A DNA stretch of 64,000 nucleotides from Ceratodon purpureus (lineage: Eukaryota > Streptophyta > Bryopsida > Pseudoditrichales > Ditrichaceae): contig CM026422.1 in assembly GCA_014871385.1 (NCBI GenBank), positions 12,450,831-12,514,830 of the forward strand, written 5' to 3'. Below, piece by piece: positions 54,440 to 64,000 of the stretch. The position numbers and the translations under genes are program-made. The notes beneath the pieces are model-generated. The model made no database searches, was not told where the DNA came from, and saw only the letters and a program-made list of their open reading frames with translations. Numbering within the stretch: position 1 is the first letter of the stretch; each line of letters opens with the position of its first letter.

Positions 54440-54720
54440 AATCAACGGAGGACGGCCGTCGAGGCCGTAAGTCAACGAGGGGCCGTCCGATCATGGACTG
54501 TCACGGCCGTCGAAGGGGCCGTCGCCGGGGACGGCCCCCCCCTCCGCGGCGACGGCAAGGGGCCGTCGCCGGGGACGGCCCCCCCCACCGCGGCGACGGG
54601 GGGGGGCCGTCGCCGGGGACGGCCCCCCCCCCACCGCGGCGACGGCAAGGGGCCGTCGGCGGGGACGGCCCCCCCCGCTCCGCGGCGACGGCCGCACCCT
54701 CCCCCGCAACCCCTCTGCCG
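54440..54720. repeat. GGACGGCC array upstream of the hAT gene
   Basis: About 280 bp, more regular than the other arrays. A unit of about 63 bp containing GGGGCCGTCGCCGGGGACGG and GCGGCGACGG repeats roughly four times with poly-C interruptions. Confidence 0.85.
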
Positions 54721-54732
54721 CGTAGAAGATGT

Positions 54733-54754
54733 GGTTTCACCCCGGGGTGAAACC
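54733..54754. repeat. 22-bp perfect palindrome near the block right end
   Basis: GGTTTCACCCC followed by its exact complement, 32 bp inside the right direct repeat. The left end has ACCCC-GAA-GGGGT flanked by TTTT and AAAA in the corresponding place. Confidence 0.9.
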
Positions 54755-54785
54755 TATGCGGGTGATTTTTTTTTTCTAAGTCACA

Positions 54786-54795
54786 GGACGTCCCC
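54786..54795 (+). repeat. Direct repeat flanking the 32.7 kb block, right copy
   Basis: GGACGTCCCC, matching 22050-22059. It lies inside a coding-like stretch (54786-54970, minus) that would continue the CACTA exon series toward the DUF4216 part. Confidence 0.45.
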
Positions 54796-57700
54796 TGGCG
54801 CTGGCGGACGTCCGCGGACGTCCCTACGTCCCGAGCGTCCCAGACGACCGTGACAACCCTGCCGCAGCTCAGAAGGCGTATTAGAGGGCCTCCGTCCCCT
54901 TCGAGGAGGTCTTCCACGATGGCGCTGGCGGCGTAGTGACGACCTAGACTCCTGTTCCGCCTCGTATGCTCTGAAGTGCGCAATTATGAAGACATGTAAC
55001 ATCTGTTGCGTTAGATTTAAGGGAAACAGTGTAAGCAGTGACACGTTTTAACGGATGTTAACATGATTTCCGGTGACGTTCAACGTAAAATCATGTTTCT
55101 AAAGACATTACATCATGTTTACGGACGTCAACACATGAAGGGGAAAAAAAACAGGGAAGGGTCACAGCTATAGTTTAGGGTGGCACCGTCTGTAGTGTTG
55201 AAGTGAGGCGGCGTTCGTGATTACAAAGTTGTGAATCCATCCACGAAGAGTGCGGGACATCAGTCGCCTTACTCCCTTGCCCTCCACCATTTCATCGTGC
55301 ATTGCCTGCTCTTCATTTGCGTCCCACACTCTGCGGGACGTAGCGCCGTAACGTTCCATATACTCTGAGCAGAATCCAAGAGTTTCTTCCATAGAGTATG
55401 CCTCTGCCATGCAACCTTCGGGCCGAGCGTACGAACGCACATAATCCTTGAGTGTCTTCATGTATCTCTCCATTGGATACATCCAACGACTCTGAACTGG
55501 GCCGCATAGAAATAGCTCCTCCATGAGATGCACAAGAAGGTGCGCCATGATGACCATTGAACCTAGAGGAAACTCGCGCTCAATCATACAGAGTGTCTCG
55601 TTTGCGTCTGCAACCCACTCCTGTTCTTTGGCCGGGTTGATTGTGCGACTGCACAAGCGCCTAAATACCCTGCTGACTCTCATGATGCAGGTCCGGACTT
55701 CGCGATTCATATCGACATTCCTCAGTGACACGGGTAGTATCTGCAAATGCCAAAAAGAGAGTTAAATAGAATGTCAGAAAGTACGGAATTAATATTCTGT
55801 TTACATACTACAGAAAGGTACAAGACGGCTCATTGTTTTCAAGGGACATGAATCTGCATACGTGCTTTGTCTTCAACCTGGGTTACCCCTTGTTTCCAGT
55901 AACGTGGAATTGCGTTTCATCAAATTTAAAATAATTGGCAAGAACATGTTTCGACGTCAAAGGTACGTTACTCATATTTCAAGTAACGTTACACTGCGTT
56001 TCCGAGGAATTTAGCATAACACGAAGGAACATGCAAAAGTGTTAACTAAAACATTCCATTGACAGGAAGTAACATATTGCATGTATCTCTATAGCTGACA
56101 CACATTCAGTAGGTCAACTTAAACATAATAGCAACGAAGAATTGAAATTTGCTTACCTGTTGCATTAGGATGTGAAAGTCATGGGATTTAAGAAATCTCA
56201 ATCTTCCTTCAGACACCCTTTTGTGAATGGCGCCTGCGTAATTCTGTGGCACCTTCGTCGATCCTATTACGGCTAGCATGTCCGTCTTCGCTTGTGGTGG
56301 GAGAACATAAGGTGCGTGTGGCATGAATAGCCGGCCGTCTCTGCCGTCAGTCTGTCTCAACCATAAGTTAGACCTCACTCCCATATCTTTGAAGTCCATG
56401 CGTCCTCGAGGAAAGTCAGTCTCCCCAAACATAGTCTTTATTATATTTTCACAAAGGTTTTTCTCGCAATGCATGACGTCCAAGGTATGCCTGATCAGCA
56501 AGTCCTGCACCACATTGAGGGCCACGGTAAAAATTCCTAAATTCTACATGTTTTTGTGGGATGACAGAAAGGGACGTTTTCAAGTGACATAGGTTGACAG
56601 GTTTTAACGTTGTTCAGCGTTTAAAGTGACGGTACTCTATGTCACAGGTTCATCATTTAAAGACATCGTGGTGACACGGGATAACAGAGTTTCACGTTAC
56701 AAAGCATCTCTTGCACTTAAACGTATCGACGACTGGAGCAAAAATAAAAAGTGATGAGTGACATGGGACAAACCTTCCAAATAGGAAGGGAGAAAAGCGC
56801 GGAAATCCTCTTCACTCCGTGCCTCCTCACAGGATCGCCTAGACCATCTGCCCTGCCACCGGAGGCAATGTACGCCTCCCTTTCCTGTGCAAATTGCAGG
56901 ACATCGTTTCCTGTCATCCTTGAACATGAACAACCTCTCTCTTCAAGACCGTTGAATCGCATATCGGTACGGAATGCATGGTCCTCCGGAAGACGCTGGC
57001 GTGCACCTACGTACACTATCTTCTGGCCGTTAGGACCCCTCGCACTTCTGGAAACAATGTTCGGACCACAAACTGGGCAAGCCCTATAGCCCTTCGTTTG
57101 TTGTCCAGAAATCAATCCATAAGCGGGAAAATCTGAAATTGTCCATAATAAGAGGCCACGGAGTGTGAAGGGCCTCTCCGCTGGATCTGCTGAAGCGTCC
57201 ACGGCTGGTACGCCTCCCCAGAGGGCATGCAATTCTTCCAAGAGTGGCGCAATGAAAACATCTATGTTCTTGTCCGTCGGTGACTCCTTGCCCGAAATTA
57301 AAATGCTCAGCATGATGAAAAAGCGTTTTGTGAGTAACCACGGCGGTAGATTGTAAATTATTAAGAGAACAGGCCACGTTGAATGTGACGTACTACGAAC
57401 CAAAAAAGGGTTCAGTCCATCAAGTGACAGTGCCATGCGCACGTTCCGATTCTCTGCTTGAAACGTGGGATCTATGACTCCAATGTGTCTCCAAGCGGGA
57501 CTGTCGATTACGGAGTCCATTACGGGCTCGCCATCCCCGTTTGTGGTCACCCCACGCTCTGAATGCCATTTCAGAAGCTTTGCAATTGCAGGAGAGCCAA
57601 ACATGCGCCTCAACCTCGGAATAAGGGGAAAGTGCCTTACAACCTTCGTCGGTGCTGTCTTCGTACCTTCATACAGATACAGAGAAGTTAGAACACTACA

Positions 57701-58801
57701 TCACGTTACAGATGACACAAATTGTGTGACGCATGACACAAACAATGCGTCTAAGATGACATGAATGCATTCTTAATGGTGACATAAAGTGCGTTTCAAA
57801 TGACATAGACTGAGTTACTCATGACATTGCCACGTTTCCAATGACGTATACTGACTTACAGATGTAGAAAACTGAGTCACAGATAACATAAGGTGCGTTA
57901 CGGATAACACATAGTGAAATTCCGTATGACATACACTACGTTCCAAGTGACACAGAGTACCTTCTTTGTATCTGCTTTTCCCGCAACGGGGGCATGATTC
58001 GCAGTCCGCGTGCTCTCCACGAAATAGAACGCAACCTGCAGGACAAGCATGTATAACATTGTACGCTAGTCCGAGTGCCTGCAGCATTATCTTTGCCTTG
58101 TAGTGCTTCGCAGGCAAGACGTTTCCCTTTGGAAGAAGCTCCCCCGACAGATAATGAAGCAGCTCAGTTACAAATGCGTTGCTCACCCCATGCGTCGTGC
58201 ACAGTGTCATGATGACAACCACTGCCGAAATTAGGCTTACAGAACTACGTGCATACACTGGATGTGAGGCCTCCGAATATAGTAACTCCAATGCCTCGAC
58301 TGTGCTATCTGCGAAGTCTGCTTCATCAGTGTCATCGTTGGGCCTATTCTCAGAATCTTGCGCAATCTCCTGTAATTCTTCAGCGGTTCGCAGAGCGTCC
58401 TCAAACTGCTTATGAACATCGTGGTGGCCAGGTGGATCATCACTTGTGTCTTCGGGTTCAAGATGCTCAAAAACCTCTTCATTGCGGCCATCAGTATTGT
58501 CTACCGTCCACTCCTCATCGCTGTGGTACCATGCTCCATCCTCCGGGTACCCCTCTGGGGGATCTCCTCCAATCATAGAGCGGTACAGAAATGGGTCGCG
58601 TCCATAAGATTTCAGATGCTTAGTTATTGCTCGCACAGGCAAGCGTCGGCCTCCGTGACAGTACGTGCATGGGCATGACCACCTCGTTATAGGAACCTCT
58701 CTGCTTGCAGCGAATTGAAGTTCGTGATGGTGAATTATCTCCTCAGTCGATCTCCACTTGCGTTTTCCACTGTTGAACGCCATTTCTGCATAGGAGGCCA
58801 T
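54786..58801 (-). CDS. CACTA (EnSpm-type) transposase, tnp2 and DUF4218 exons
   Basis: Four firm exons: complement of join(55187-55740, 56157-56543, 56774-57666, 57961-58801), with matching phases and GT-AG borders. A fifth, cut by the block, starts near 54951 or 54970. Exon 1 has the N-terminal CPCTYCHGGRRLPVRAITKH zinc region, an acidic linker and a CPRCGKSRYKEG finger. Exon 2 has the tnp2 core (LSLDGLNPF, GKESPTDKNIDVFIAPL, FPAYGLISGQ). Exon 3 has LLIRHTLDVMHCEKNLCENI, the usual CACTA segment. Exon 4 has the DUF4218-type FPLGSMVIMAHLLVHLMEEL and WMYPMERYMKTLK. The C-terminal DUF4216 part is now at 21255-22059, so the element is inactivated by the insertion. Introns are full of AACGT/GTGACG motifs. 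Confidence 0.85.
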
Positions 58802-60270
58802 CTGATAGATTAGGACGCGGACTCAATGCAGCTAATGATGTAATTTACGCATGTGCAGTTCACCGTAAGGTCCGTTTAAAGTGATAGTAGAACGCGTTTT
58901 AGAATGCGTTATATGCCGTTTCACGTGACATGCACCATAACGCGCAAAGACGCTACAAAATCATATATCGCGTTTCATGTGACGTGACATGACGTCTCTG
59001 TAGATGTTACATTATGTCACAACACATTTTCTATGACGGAAACTGCGAGACACATCTGACGTAGTGAGAACATATATCCAAAGCGCGGTTGCCATTCTCA
59101 GGGGCTCCGTAGGCGACGGTACGTTTGCTGCCAGTAATGCGTATCACAGGCTGCCGATTTGATAGCCCTACTTCCGCTCATGAATCCAGCACTGTTTGGA
59201 TCAGTCAACGGAGTAGTCTAATTTGTCCCAGCCTTCGTGATCTTCAAGGGTGATTGCTATATCAGTCTCCTGTGTCACTGAAGATGTTGGTATCGGTGAA
59301 CGCTTGGGCAACTGCGACACGTACATCTTCCCGTCCCCGATGGCGCCTACGTATGGATTGGCTATGCGTTTCATTGCCCTTGAAGCAACCGGTCTGGTCA
59401 TTTTCGGCTTCCAACTCGGACTTGCGATCCTAGGAATGTTCCGGGACCTGCGAAGCTCACAGTACGGGCCCAGACGCAAAGGATTCAAGGTTCGTATGTT
59501 TTCAGCCTTAGTGATCACAGCCTCCGTCCTTTCAAGGGGGGTCAAATACTCGTCTAGATTTGAGAGGATAAGGATTACTTCACACTCTTCCGCAGTCGGA
59601 ATCCAAACTTCGTGTTCCTCATCAGAGAACCCCCAACTGCTTGTATCTTGCGGACTTTGACGGCAGCGGTCCGTTTTGTGGTCACCCATAACTTGAAAGG
59701 TTTATGTCGCGTTTCACGTGACGGCATGTGATGTCTTGGTAGCATTCCATTACGTTAGATTGCGTTTCCAGTGACGGAAAATAATGACGCATGCAAGACG
59801 TACTAAGACTATTCCACGAAAGCAGTGGCAAAAGGTAATATTGGTCACATCTTCATCAAATAAAGTTCGTACTAAGTGGAGAGTGGGGTTGCTACCTGGG
59901 TTTATGGAGTCTTGTTCGCTGTGTGTGTCCAAGAATACAGTCTCAATGACCCGAATCCCTGTGTCAAACCGAACTGTATTCACATGTCGGACACCATAAT
60001 TCAAAGCTCATGGCATATTTGGCAAAAATAGGTACGAGGTTTAATGCTTGCAATCGGACTCGTTCAACCATCGCCACCACGGTAGTCCATTTCAATGGCA
60101 ATCAAGTCCTACTTTGAGTTAGATTTTCTGGACTAAAGCGTTAACTATCACGTTACGTCTCGTTATGCATGACGTTGCGATAAGGTTCTATCACGTCAAG
60201 AGTGACGGTAAATTACGTTAAAGGAGACGTAGAGTTTAGTTACCTGTGACAGTAGATGACTTCATATCGC
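58802..60270 (-). mobile_element. CACTA 5-prime flank with subterminal-type motifs
   Basis: GTGACG, AACGT and ACGTTA words are dense at 58.80-59.20 and 59.69-60.27 kb, as in the left terminus, and they fade near 60270. No convincing TAGTG-type right terminus matching CACTAGAGCAGAAAAG was found. The right end may be truncated, or it may lie under later insertions. Confidence 0.6.
59201..59689 (-). CDS. Small accessory ORF in the CACTA leader
   Basis: A 162-codon ORF (MGDHKTDRCRQSPQDTSSWG) with natural-looking composition. It contains HEVWIPTAEECEVILILSNL and a basic middle, and ends in an acidic HEGWDKLDYSVD. It lies between motif-rich stretches upstream of the transposase exons. A second open piece at 59750-60004 may be an upstream exon, but I could not find splice phases that join them. 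CACTA elements often encode a second, TnpA-like protein, but no similarity is visible. Confidence 0.35.
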   Translation of the reverse strand: MGDHKTDRCRQSPQDTSSWGFSDEEHEVWIPTAEECEVILILSNLDEYLTPLERTEAVITKAENIRTLNPLRLGPYCELRRSRNIPRIASPSWKPKMTRPVASRAMKRIANPYVGAIGDGKMYVSQLPKRSPIPTSSVTQETDIAITLEDHEGWDKLDYSVD

Positions 60271-61079
60271 GTTTATTCAAATTGAGTGGACACCGCAACA
60301 CAGAATGAGAAAATCATTAAGTAGGATTGTCACCTGTGTCTTCGATTCACACCGCGACGGGTCTCACGTGCTCCAGTCGTCTTCCTCCTCCTCCTCCTCT
60401 GGTTTCCAGCTCACCTATTTAACTGTACACAAAACAGTTGGACAGAGCTATATGACTGGTAAAGGGAGGATTTCCCATAAAACCCTAACCTTCACAACCC
60501 ATCAAAACCCTACAAAAACCCAACTAACAATGGTGCTGAAACACTCATACAATGCTGGAAACACTCAAAAGAAGTGGAAAAGTGAGTCAAAACTGTATAA
60601 AGAGGGTCAAATCTGCCCCAAAATCATGGTACAGTAGCTCATAAAGACTCCTCAGTCTCTCCTAACTCTGAGTGCACTAGTGAGGAATGATCCAAGAAAC
60701 CCTAAAACTTGCCTTAAGAACCTAGCAGAAAACATCCAGTCGGCTACGACAGAGTTCATCCAGTCGGCTGTGACAGAGTTCATCCAGCCGACTGGATGAC
60801 TGTCGGAGCCAGGGATGAAAAACTGCGAAAAAGGCTACTGAAACTGAGAGAGGGAAGATTAAGAAATCTCCGGTTAACATTATCCCCTTTTTCCGGTAGT
60901 TCTGTCCTCAGAACGTAGGGGCAATGGGAAAAAAGGGAATAAGAAAACACGACCTCGGTGTAGGAAAAATGAAAAAGGCCTAAAAAAAATAAAAATGGAA
61001 AAGAAAAAGACTAAGCAAATCGAACTAAGGAGAAGAAAAATAAAAAACAGGTCGCGGCCGACAGTCTTCAAGTAGTCGG
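60271..61079. other. Spacer with CAGTCGGCT tandem words
   Basis: Probable 3-prime flank of the following gene. At about 60735-60800 the phrase CAGAGTTCATCCAGTCGGCT recurs two to three times and ends in an inverted copy (AGCCGACTGG). A (TCC)n tract lies near 60380-60398. No gene is seen. Confidence 0.5.
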
Positions 61080-63455
61080 CTATGGCGAAGTCGGTGCTGC
61101 GCAGGTGGGCTCCTCATCCTCCAGCCAAGGCTCAAACGTAGGGTCACGATCTTCAAATCGAGTTAGCCAGCGCTGCTGTCGGGCGAAGTCGGCGCTGTGA
61201 GCAATCAAGGCAGCAGCGATGTCCTGCTGTTTAGTAACAGCATAATCACGGACAGCTCTGCTAAGCTCTCGAGGCTGAAGGGTGAGAGTTGCCAACTCTG
61301 TCTTGAGGCGCTGGTTCTCCAAAATAAGATTATCAGTCTGGAGTAGGCGAGCATTGAGGCTGTGCTCAAGTTCAAGGCGCCGAATCGAAGGTAACGGCTG
61401 GGCTGGAGGTTGTGGCTTGGCGACTAGCTCGGTCTGAAGAGTCTGGACCGTATGCCTAAGCTCGAGGTTCTCCATGGTTAGGTGATCACGGATGGCCTCT
61501 GTAGATTGCAGGCGAGCAGTAATGTCTGCGACCTGGGAGTTGAGCGTCGCAATCTCAGAGGCGAGCTCAGTGGCGCGGGTAGCTGTGGTCTGCCTGGTGG
61601 CTTCTAGCTGGCGAGCCGCAGTACCTGTCCGAACGAGGACCGTGGCCAACGCGTTCAGGTTGTTCAGGAGGATGCTGAAGTCGGAAGTCGTATTCAGGCT
61701 AGCTCCAAGACCATCAGCGGAGTCATCAGGCGGACCACCTGAAGAGCCAGTGGAGTTGTGTCGGCCAGGTTGATGTGATGGCGGTGCCGGCGAGGGCGGT
61801 CGTTGCGGAGGAGGGGTCGGACGTGATGCTTGTGACTGTGGTCTTGACGACGACGGTTCGGCGGTGGGAGTGGCGGTCACTGTCGGGGTTGAAGTCGGCT
61901 GTGTAAACCAGGTAAAAAACGGTTGAGGCCGCCAAACAATGATGTCCATGCTGGAGGAAAGTCTACCCGCGCCAGTCGGCAACGTGGTACTATCAAGCTC
62001 TTGGTCTTCGGAAGGCAGTGCCGTATTGAGGTGATCCGGCGAACGGATGGGCTCGGGAGGAGGCTGGTCCGGTTCGTCCGAGGCGGAGGACTCGTCGGAC
62101 GAGCTGCAAACCACAACTGGGGGTTGCCTTGGTGGAGCAAGGGCTCTGCCGGCTGTGAAAGGAAGTTCTGAGTCAGAGGAAGGGGCTGCGTACCGAGTGA
62201 GTGGTGTGCGAGATCGCAGGGGGTATCGGCAGGAGGGTGATACGCCTGTCGCCGCAGCATCAGGGGAGGATAATGGGCGTTGTATAGGGGGCAGTTCCAC
62301 CGGCGTAGCCTGCTGACAGAGTGGGCGCAATCGCTTCCGTGGCCGACCAACATCGGAGGAGCCTTCATGGGAGCGGGTCGAAATAGGTGTGGTCGGCTGC
62401 GGGTCTACTGAATCGGTGATGGTCGCTGCAAGTGCATCGCCACTAGTTTGAGCGCGTAGAGCAGAGCCAACAACGGCTGGGGTGCTATCGGGGGGGCCTT
62501 CGTGGCTGCCGTCGGCTGTGTCAAAACTCGAAGAAACCTGGCGGGGTTCAGTGACCTGCTCACGCTCTGGAAACCAGTAAGAGAGGATAGCATCCATTAC
62601 AGGTGCTCCGCGGAGGCGGCGCGTGCCCGGAGCTTGCGAGTGGATATACACTAAATGGCGTCGGAGGTTGGTGAGGACGAACTGGGACCAATCGAATCTC
62701 CTCCCTTGGTCGCCAGCAGACTCGGCCGCACAGATGTGGTCCATGAGGTCATTGCTGACAAACAGCAAGCGCTGTTTAAATCCAATGGCGTCGCCAATAG
62801 CCTGGGTCCGCACCTGATAAGCGGGCAGGAGGGCTGTAACTCTGTTGCCGTCGTGCTGCCAGTCTGCCTCAGCTAGACCGTATCGGCGGTACCGCTGTTG
62901 GTATCCCGTCACCTGCTTTCGACCAGCCATATCCACTCCAGCCTCAAAGCCCAATGCAGCACGAATAACGTAGGCAGTGATTTCAACGGGCTTACCTCGC
63001 ACCATGGAACGGATAGGTCCTCCTAGCTCGCTTGCAGGTCGTCTTTTTCCCTTGGGCGGCTGTGTATACTCGAACCCCTCAACAAAATCAAGCAGCAGCT
63101 CTGTCCGAGGCTTCGGCCACTGAAAATGATAAAACACTTCCAAACTGACCTGAGCCGCCCAATCCTCGTCTCCCATAGTGATCCAAGGAGTCCACTGTGT
63201 GTAAGGTTCGAAGACAAAGTCCCACCGACGGTTAGGGTTGCGAGGAACCTGAATGCATTTCGGAACGCGGCCGTCTACGGGGGTGAGCTTGCGTTTGGTG
63301 CCCCGGCGCTGATCCTGGCTGGGAGGCGGGGACGCATCTGTCGGTAATCGTTGAGCGATGGTCGCCACAGGGCTGAGCAGCGTCTCTGGCTGTGCGGCCA
63401 GACTGGGTGGTGTAGCCAGAGTCGGGGAAGGCTGGCTGGGACCAGGATCCTCCAT
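61080..63455 (-). CDS. Gene H: plant-transposon-associated protein with coiled-coil tail
   Basis: One open frame runs from the stop at 61080 past ATG 63455 and stays open to the window edge, so the gene may start outside. ATG 63455 (MEDPGPSQPSPTLATPP) is the first good start. The globular domain covers about residues 75-290: WTPWITMGDEDWAAQVSLEV, FYHFQWPKP, PIRSMVRGKPVEITAYVIRA, ALGFEAGVD and WSQFVLTNLRRHLVYIH. The VRGKxVxxTxxxIxxxLG pattern resembles plant proteins annotated as putative transposon protein (Transposase_32-like). A long Pro/Ser-rich linker and a C-terminal coiled coil follow (NLELRHTVQTLQTEL). No catalytic site is recognised. Architecture parallels gene D. Confidence 0.6.
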   Translation of the reverse strand: MEDPGPSQPSPTLATPPSLAAQPETLLSPVATIAQRLPTDASPPPSQDQRRGTKRKLTPVDGRVPKCIQVPRNPNRRWDFVFEPYTQWTPWITMGDEDWAAQVSLEVFYHFQWPKPRTELLLDFVEGFEYTQPPKGKRRPASELGGPIRSMVRGKPVEITAYVIRAALGFEAGVDMAGRKQVTGYQQRYRRYGLAEADWQHDGNRVTALLPAYQVRTQAIGDAIGFKQRLLFVSNDLMDHICAAESAGDQGRRFDWSQFVLTNLRRHLVYIHSQAPGTRRLRGAPVMDAILSYWFPEREQVTEPRQVSSSFDTADGSHEGPPDSTPAVVGSALRAQTSGDALAATITDSVDPQPTTPISTRSHEGSSDVGRPRKRLRPLCQQATPVELPPIQRPLSSPDAAATGVSPSCRYPLRSRTPLTRYAAPSSDSELPFTAGRALAPPRQPPVVVCSSSDESSASDEPDQPPPEPIRSPDHLNTALPSEDQELDSTTLPTGAGRLSSSMDIIVWRPQPFFTWFTQPTSTPTVTATPTAEPSSSRPQSQASRPTPPPQRPPSPAPPSHQPGRHNSTGSSGGPPDDSADGLGASLNTTSDFSILLNNLNALATVLVRTGTAARQLEATRQTTATRATELASEIATLNSQVADITARLQSTEAIRDHLTMENLELRHTVQTLQTELVAKPQPPAQPLPSIRRLELEHSLNARLLQTDNLILENQRLKTELATLTLQPRELSRAVRDYAVTKQQDIAAALIAHSADFARQQRWLTRFEDRDPTFEPWLEDEEPTCAAPTSP

Positions 63456-64000
63456 TGACTCGATGCTGGCGGAAAGGGGGAGAACCCCTCGAGAGAAATA
63501 CCGTTCGAGTGTCCCAAATCGGCCTCGTCTGCGTCTGCGGCGCTGGTTTTGATGTCGAGCACGGACCGGTGCAGCAGCGCTGGTGCTGAAGCCGCAGCGG
63601 GAGGAGTAAACCTGCGAACAATGCACTGGAAAGTCGAGCGGGTCTGATGGACTACTCCCCGACGTTGAAGTTGAGATTGGCTCTGAACCGTGAGCCCTAT
63701 TGGTAATACACTGTTGGTGATCAACAAGCTCGGGGGTAGGGAAAGTAAATGAGTCTGAAGGGTGGGCTACTGGCCGACAAACCCTATCACTATGCTGAGA
63801 CCGAAAGTCGGCCGGAGTGGTGATTACCGGAAGAGAAGAAACAACGCCAGGCCCCGCCTCACTAGCTACAAATTCCGATTTAACAGCAGCTAACAGGCCC
63901 GACCAGGAAGAGGGAAAGACAGTCGCACCACCAGGGGTCGGGCAAGAACTCGGGGTGTGCAAAGGACGAAAAACATGGACATCTAATGGGGAGCACGGGG

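Larger units (their letters stand above)
22060..54785. mobile_element. Multi-gene block inserted in the CACTA element
   Basis: This segment separates the DUF4216 exon from the other CACTA exons. It is bounded by a shared 10-bp word and has a short GC hairpin just inside each end: ACCCC-GAA-GGGGT at 22117-22129, and a 22-bp perfect palindrome at 54733-54754. Its own content is four genes with GGACGGCC arrays (kinase-like, B, C, hAT), the pair D/E and the nested MULE. Without the MULE it is about 19.8 kb. No extended terminal inverted repeat is visible, so it may be one composite element or several successive insertions. Confidence 0.5.

Noticed and set aside
22060..54785. Integrated giant virus or other large DNA virus
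   Set aside because: A kinase and RING-like genes sit in a GC-rich block, but no capsid, DNA polymerase, packaging ATPase or other viral hallmark is seen, and the remaining genes are transposon types.
60676..60692. CACTAGTG as the right CACTA terminus
   Set aside because: The adjoining bases do not mirror CACTAGAGCAGAAAAG, and the subterminal motif field ends about 400 bp earlier.

Overview
Organism. The window looks like nuclear DNA of a streptophyte (a land plant or a charophyte-type green alga). It has spliced genes with GT-AG introns, AT-rich intergenic DNA, a tRNA-like SINE family, and DNA transposon families typical of plants: CACTA/EnSpm with tnp2-type and DUF4216-type domains, hAT with DUF659, and a SWIM-finger MULE. 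No conserved housekeeping gene, rRNA gene or CRISPR array is visible, so the species cannot be fixed. Almost everything recognisable is transposon-derived or belongs to families I do not recognise.

Layout, 0-20 kb. A roughly 10.9 kb segment (686-11590) is bounded by inverted arms of about 0.85 kb, each carrying two tRNA-like SINE copies. It contains a RING-finger gene broken by one TAG codon (7569-9023). An intact two-exon paralogue without the RING lies just outside (12822-15142). A three-exon gene on the minus strand (15496-18997, 1,015 aa) is probably a transposase of unfamiliar type. A piggyBac-like zinc-ribbon exon follows at 19962-20213.

Layout, 20-60 kb: nested elements. A CACTA transposon begins at a CACTA terminus (20287). 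It is split: its DUF4216 exon is at 21255-22059 and its other exons are at 54.8-58.8 kb. The 32.7 kb between is a block flanked by a 10-bp direct repeat. Within the block, a kinase-like gene, gene B, gene C and a hAT transposase each have a GC-rich GGACGGCC array upstream. A head-to-head pair (D and E) sits in a CCGG-rich stretch. Gene B is itself cut by a 12.9 kb Mutator-like element (25705-38590) with terminal inverted repeats and an 11-bp target duplication.

Main discovery. The MULE carries two divergent genes. One is its SWIM-finger transposase. The other is a multi-exon gene encoding a ParB/sulfiredoxin-like motif followed by a permuted (beta-order) N4/N6 DNA methyltransferase-like domain, an architecture I associate with phage and bacterial ParB-methylase fusions. 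Its exon phases close perfectly over seven exons, so it looks intact, but the catalytic DPPY position reads DVPE. An element-encoded chromatin or anti-silencing factor is a reasonable inference. Several elements here also carry their own dense short motif (GTGAGCG, GGACGGCC, CCGG, AACGT/GTGACG, GTCGGC), which recalls the motif-bound anti-silencing proteins of VANDAL MULEs.

Right edge. A large minus-strand ORF (61080-63455, possibly extending past the window) resembles plant transposon-associated proteins with a globular head and a coiled-coil tail.
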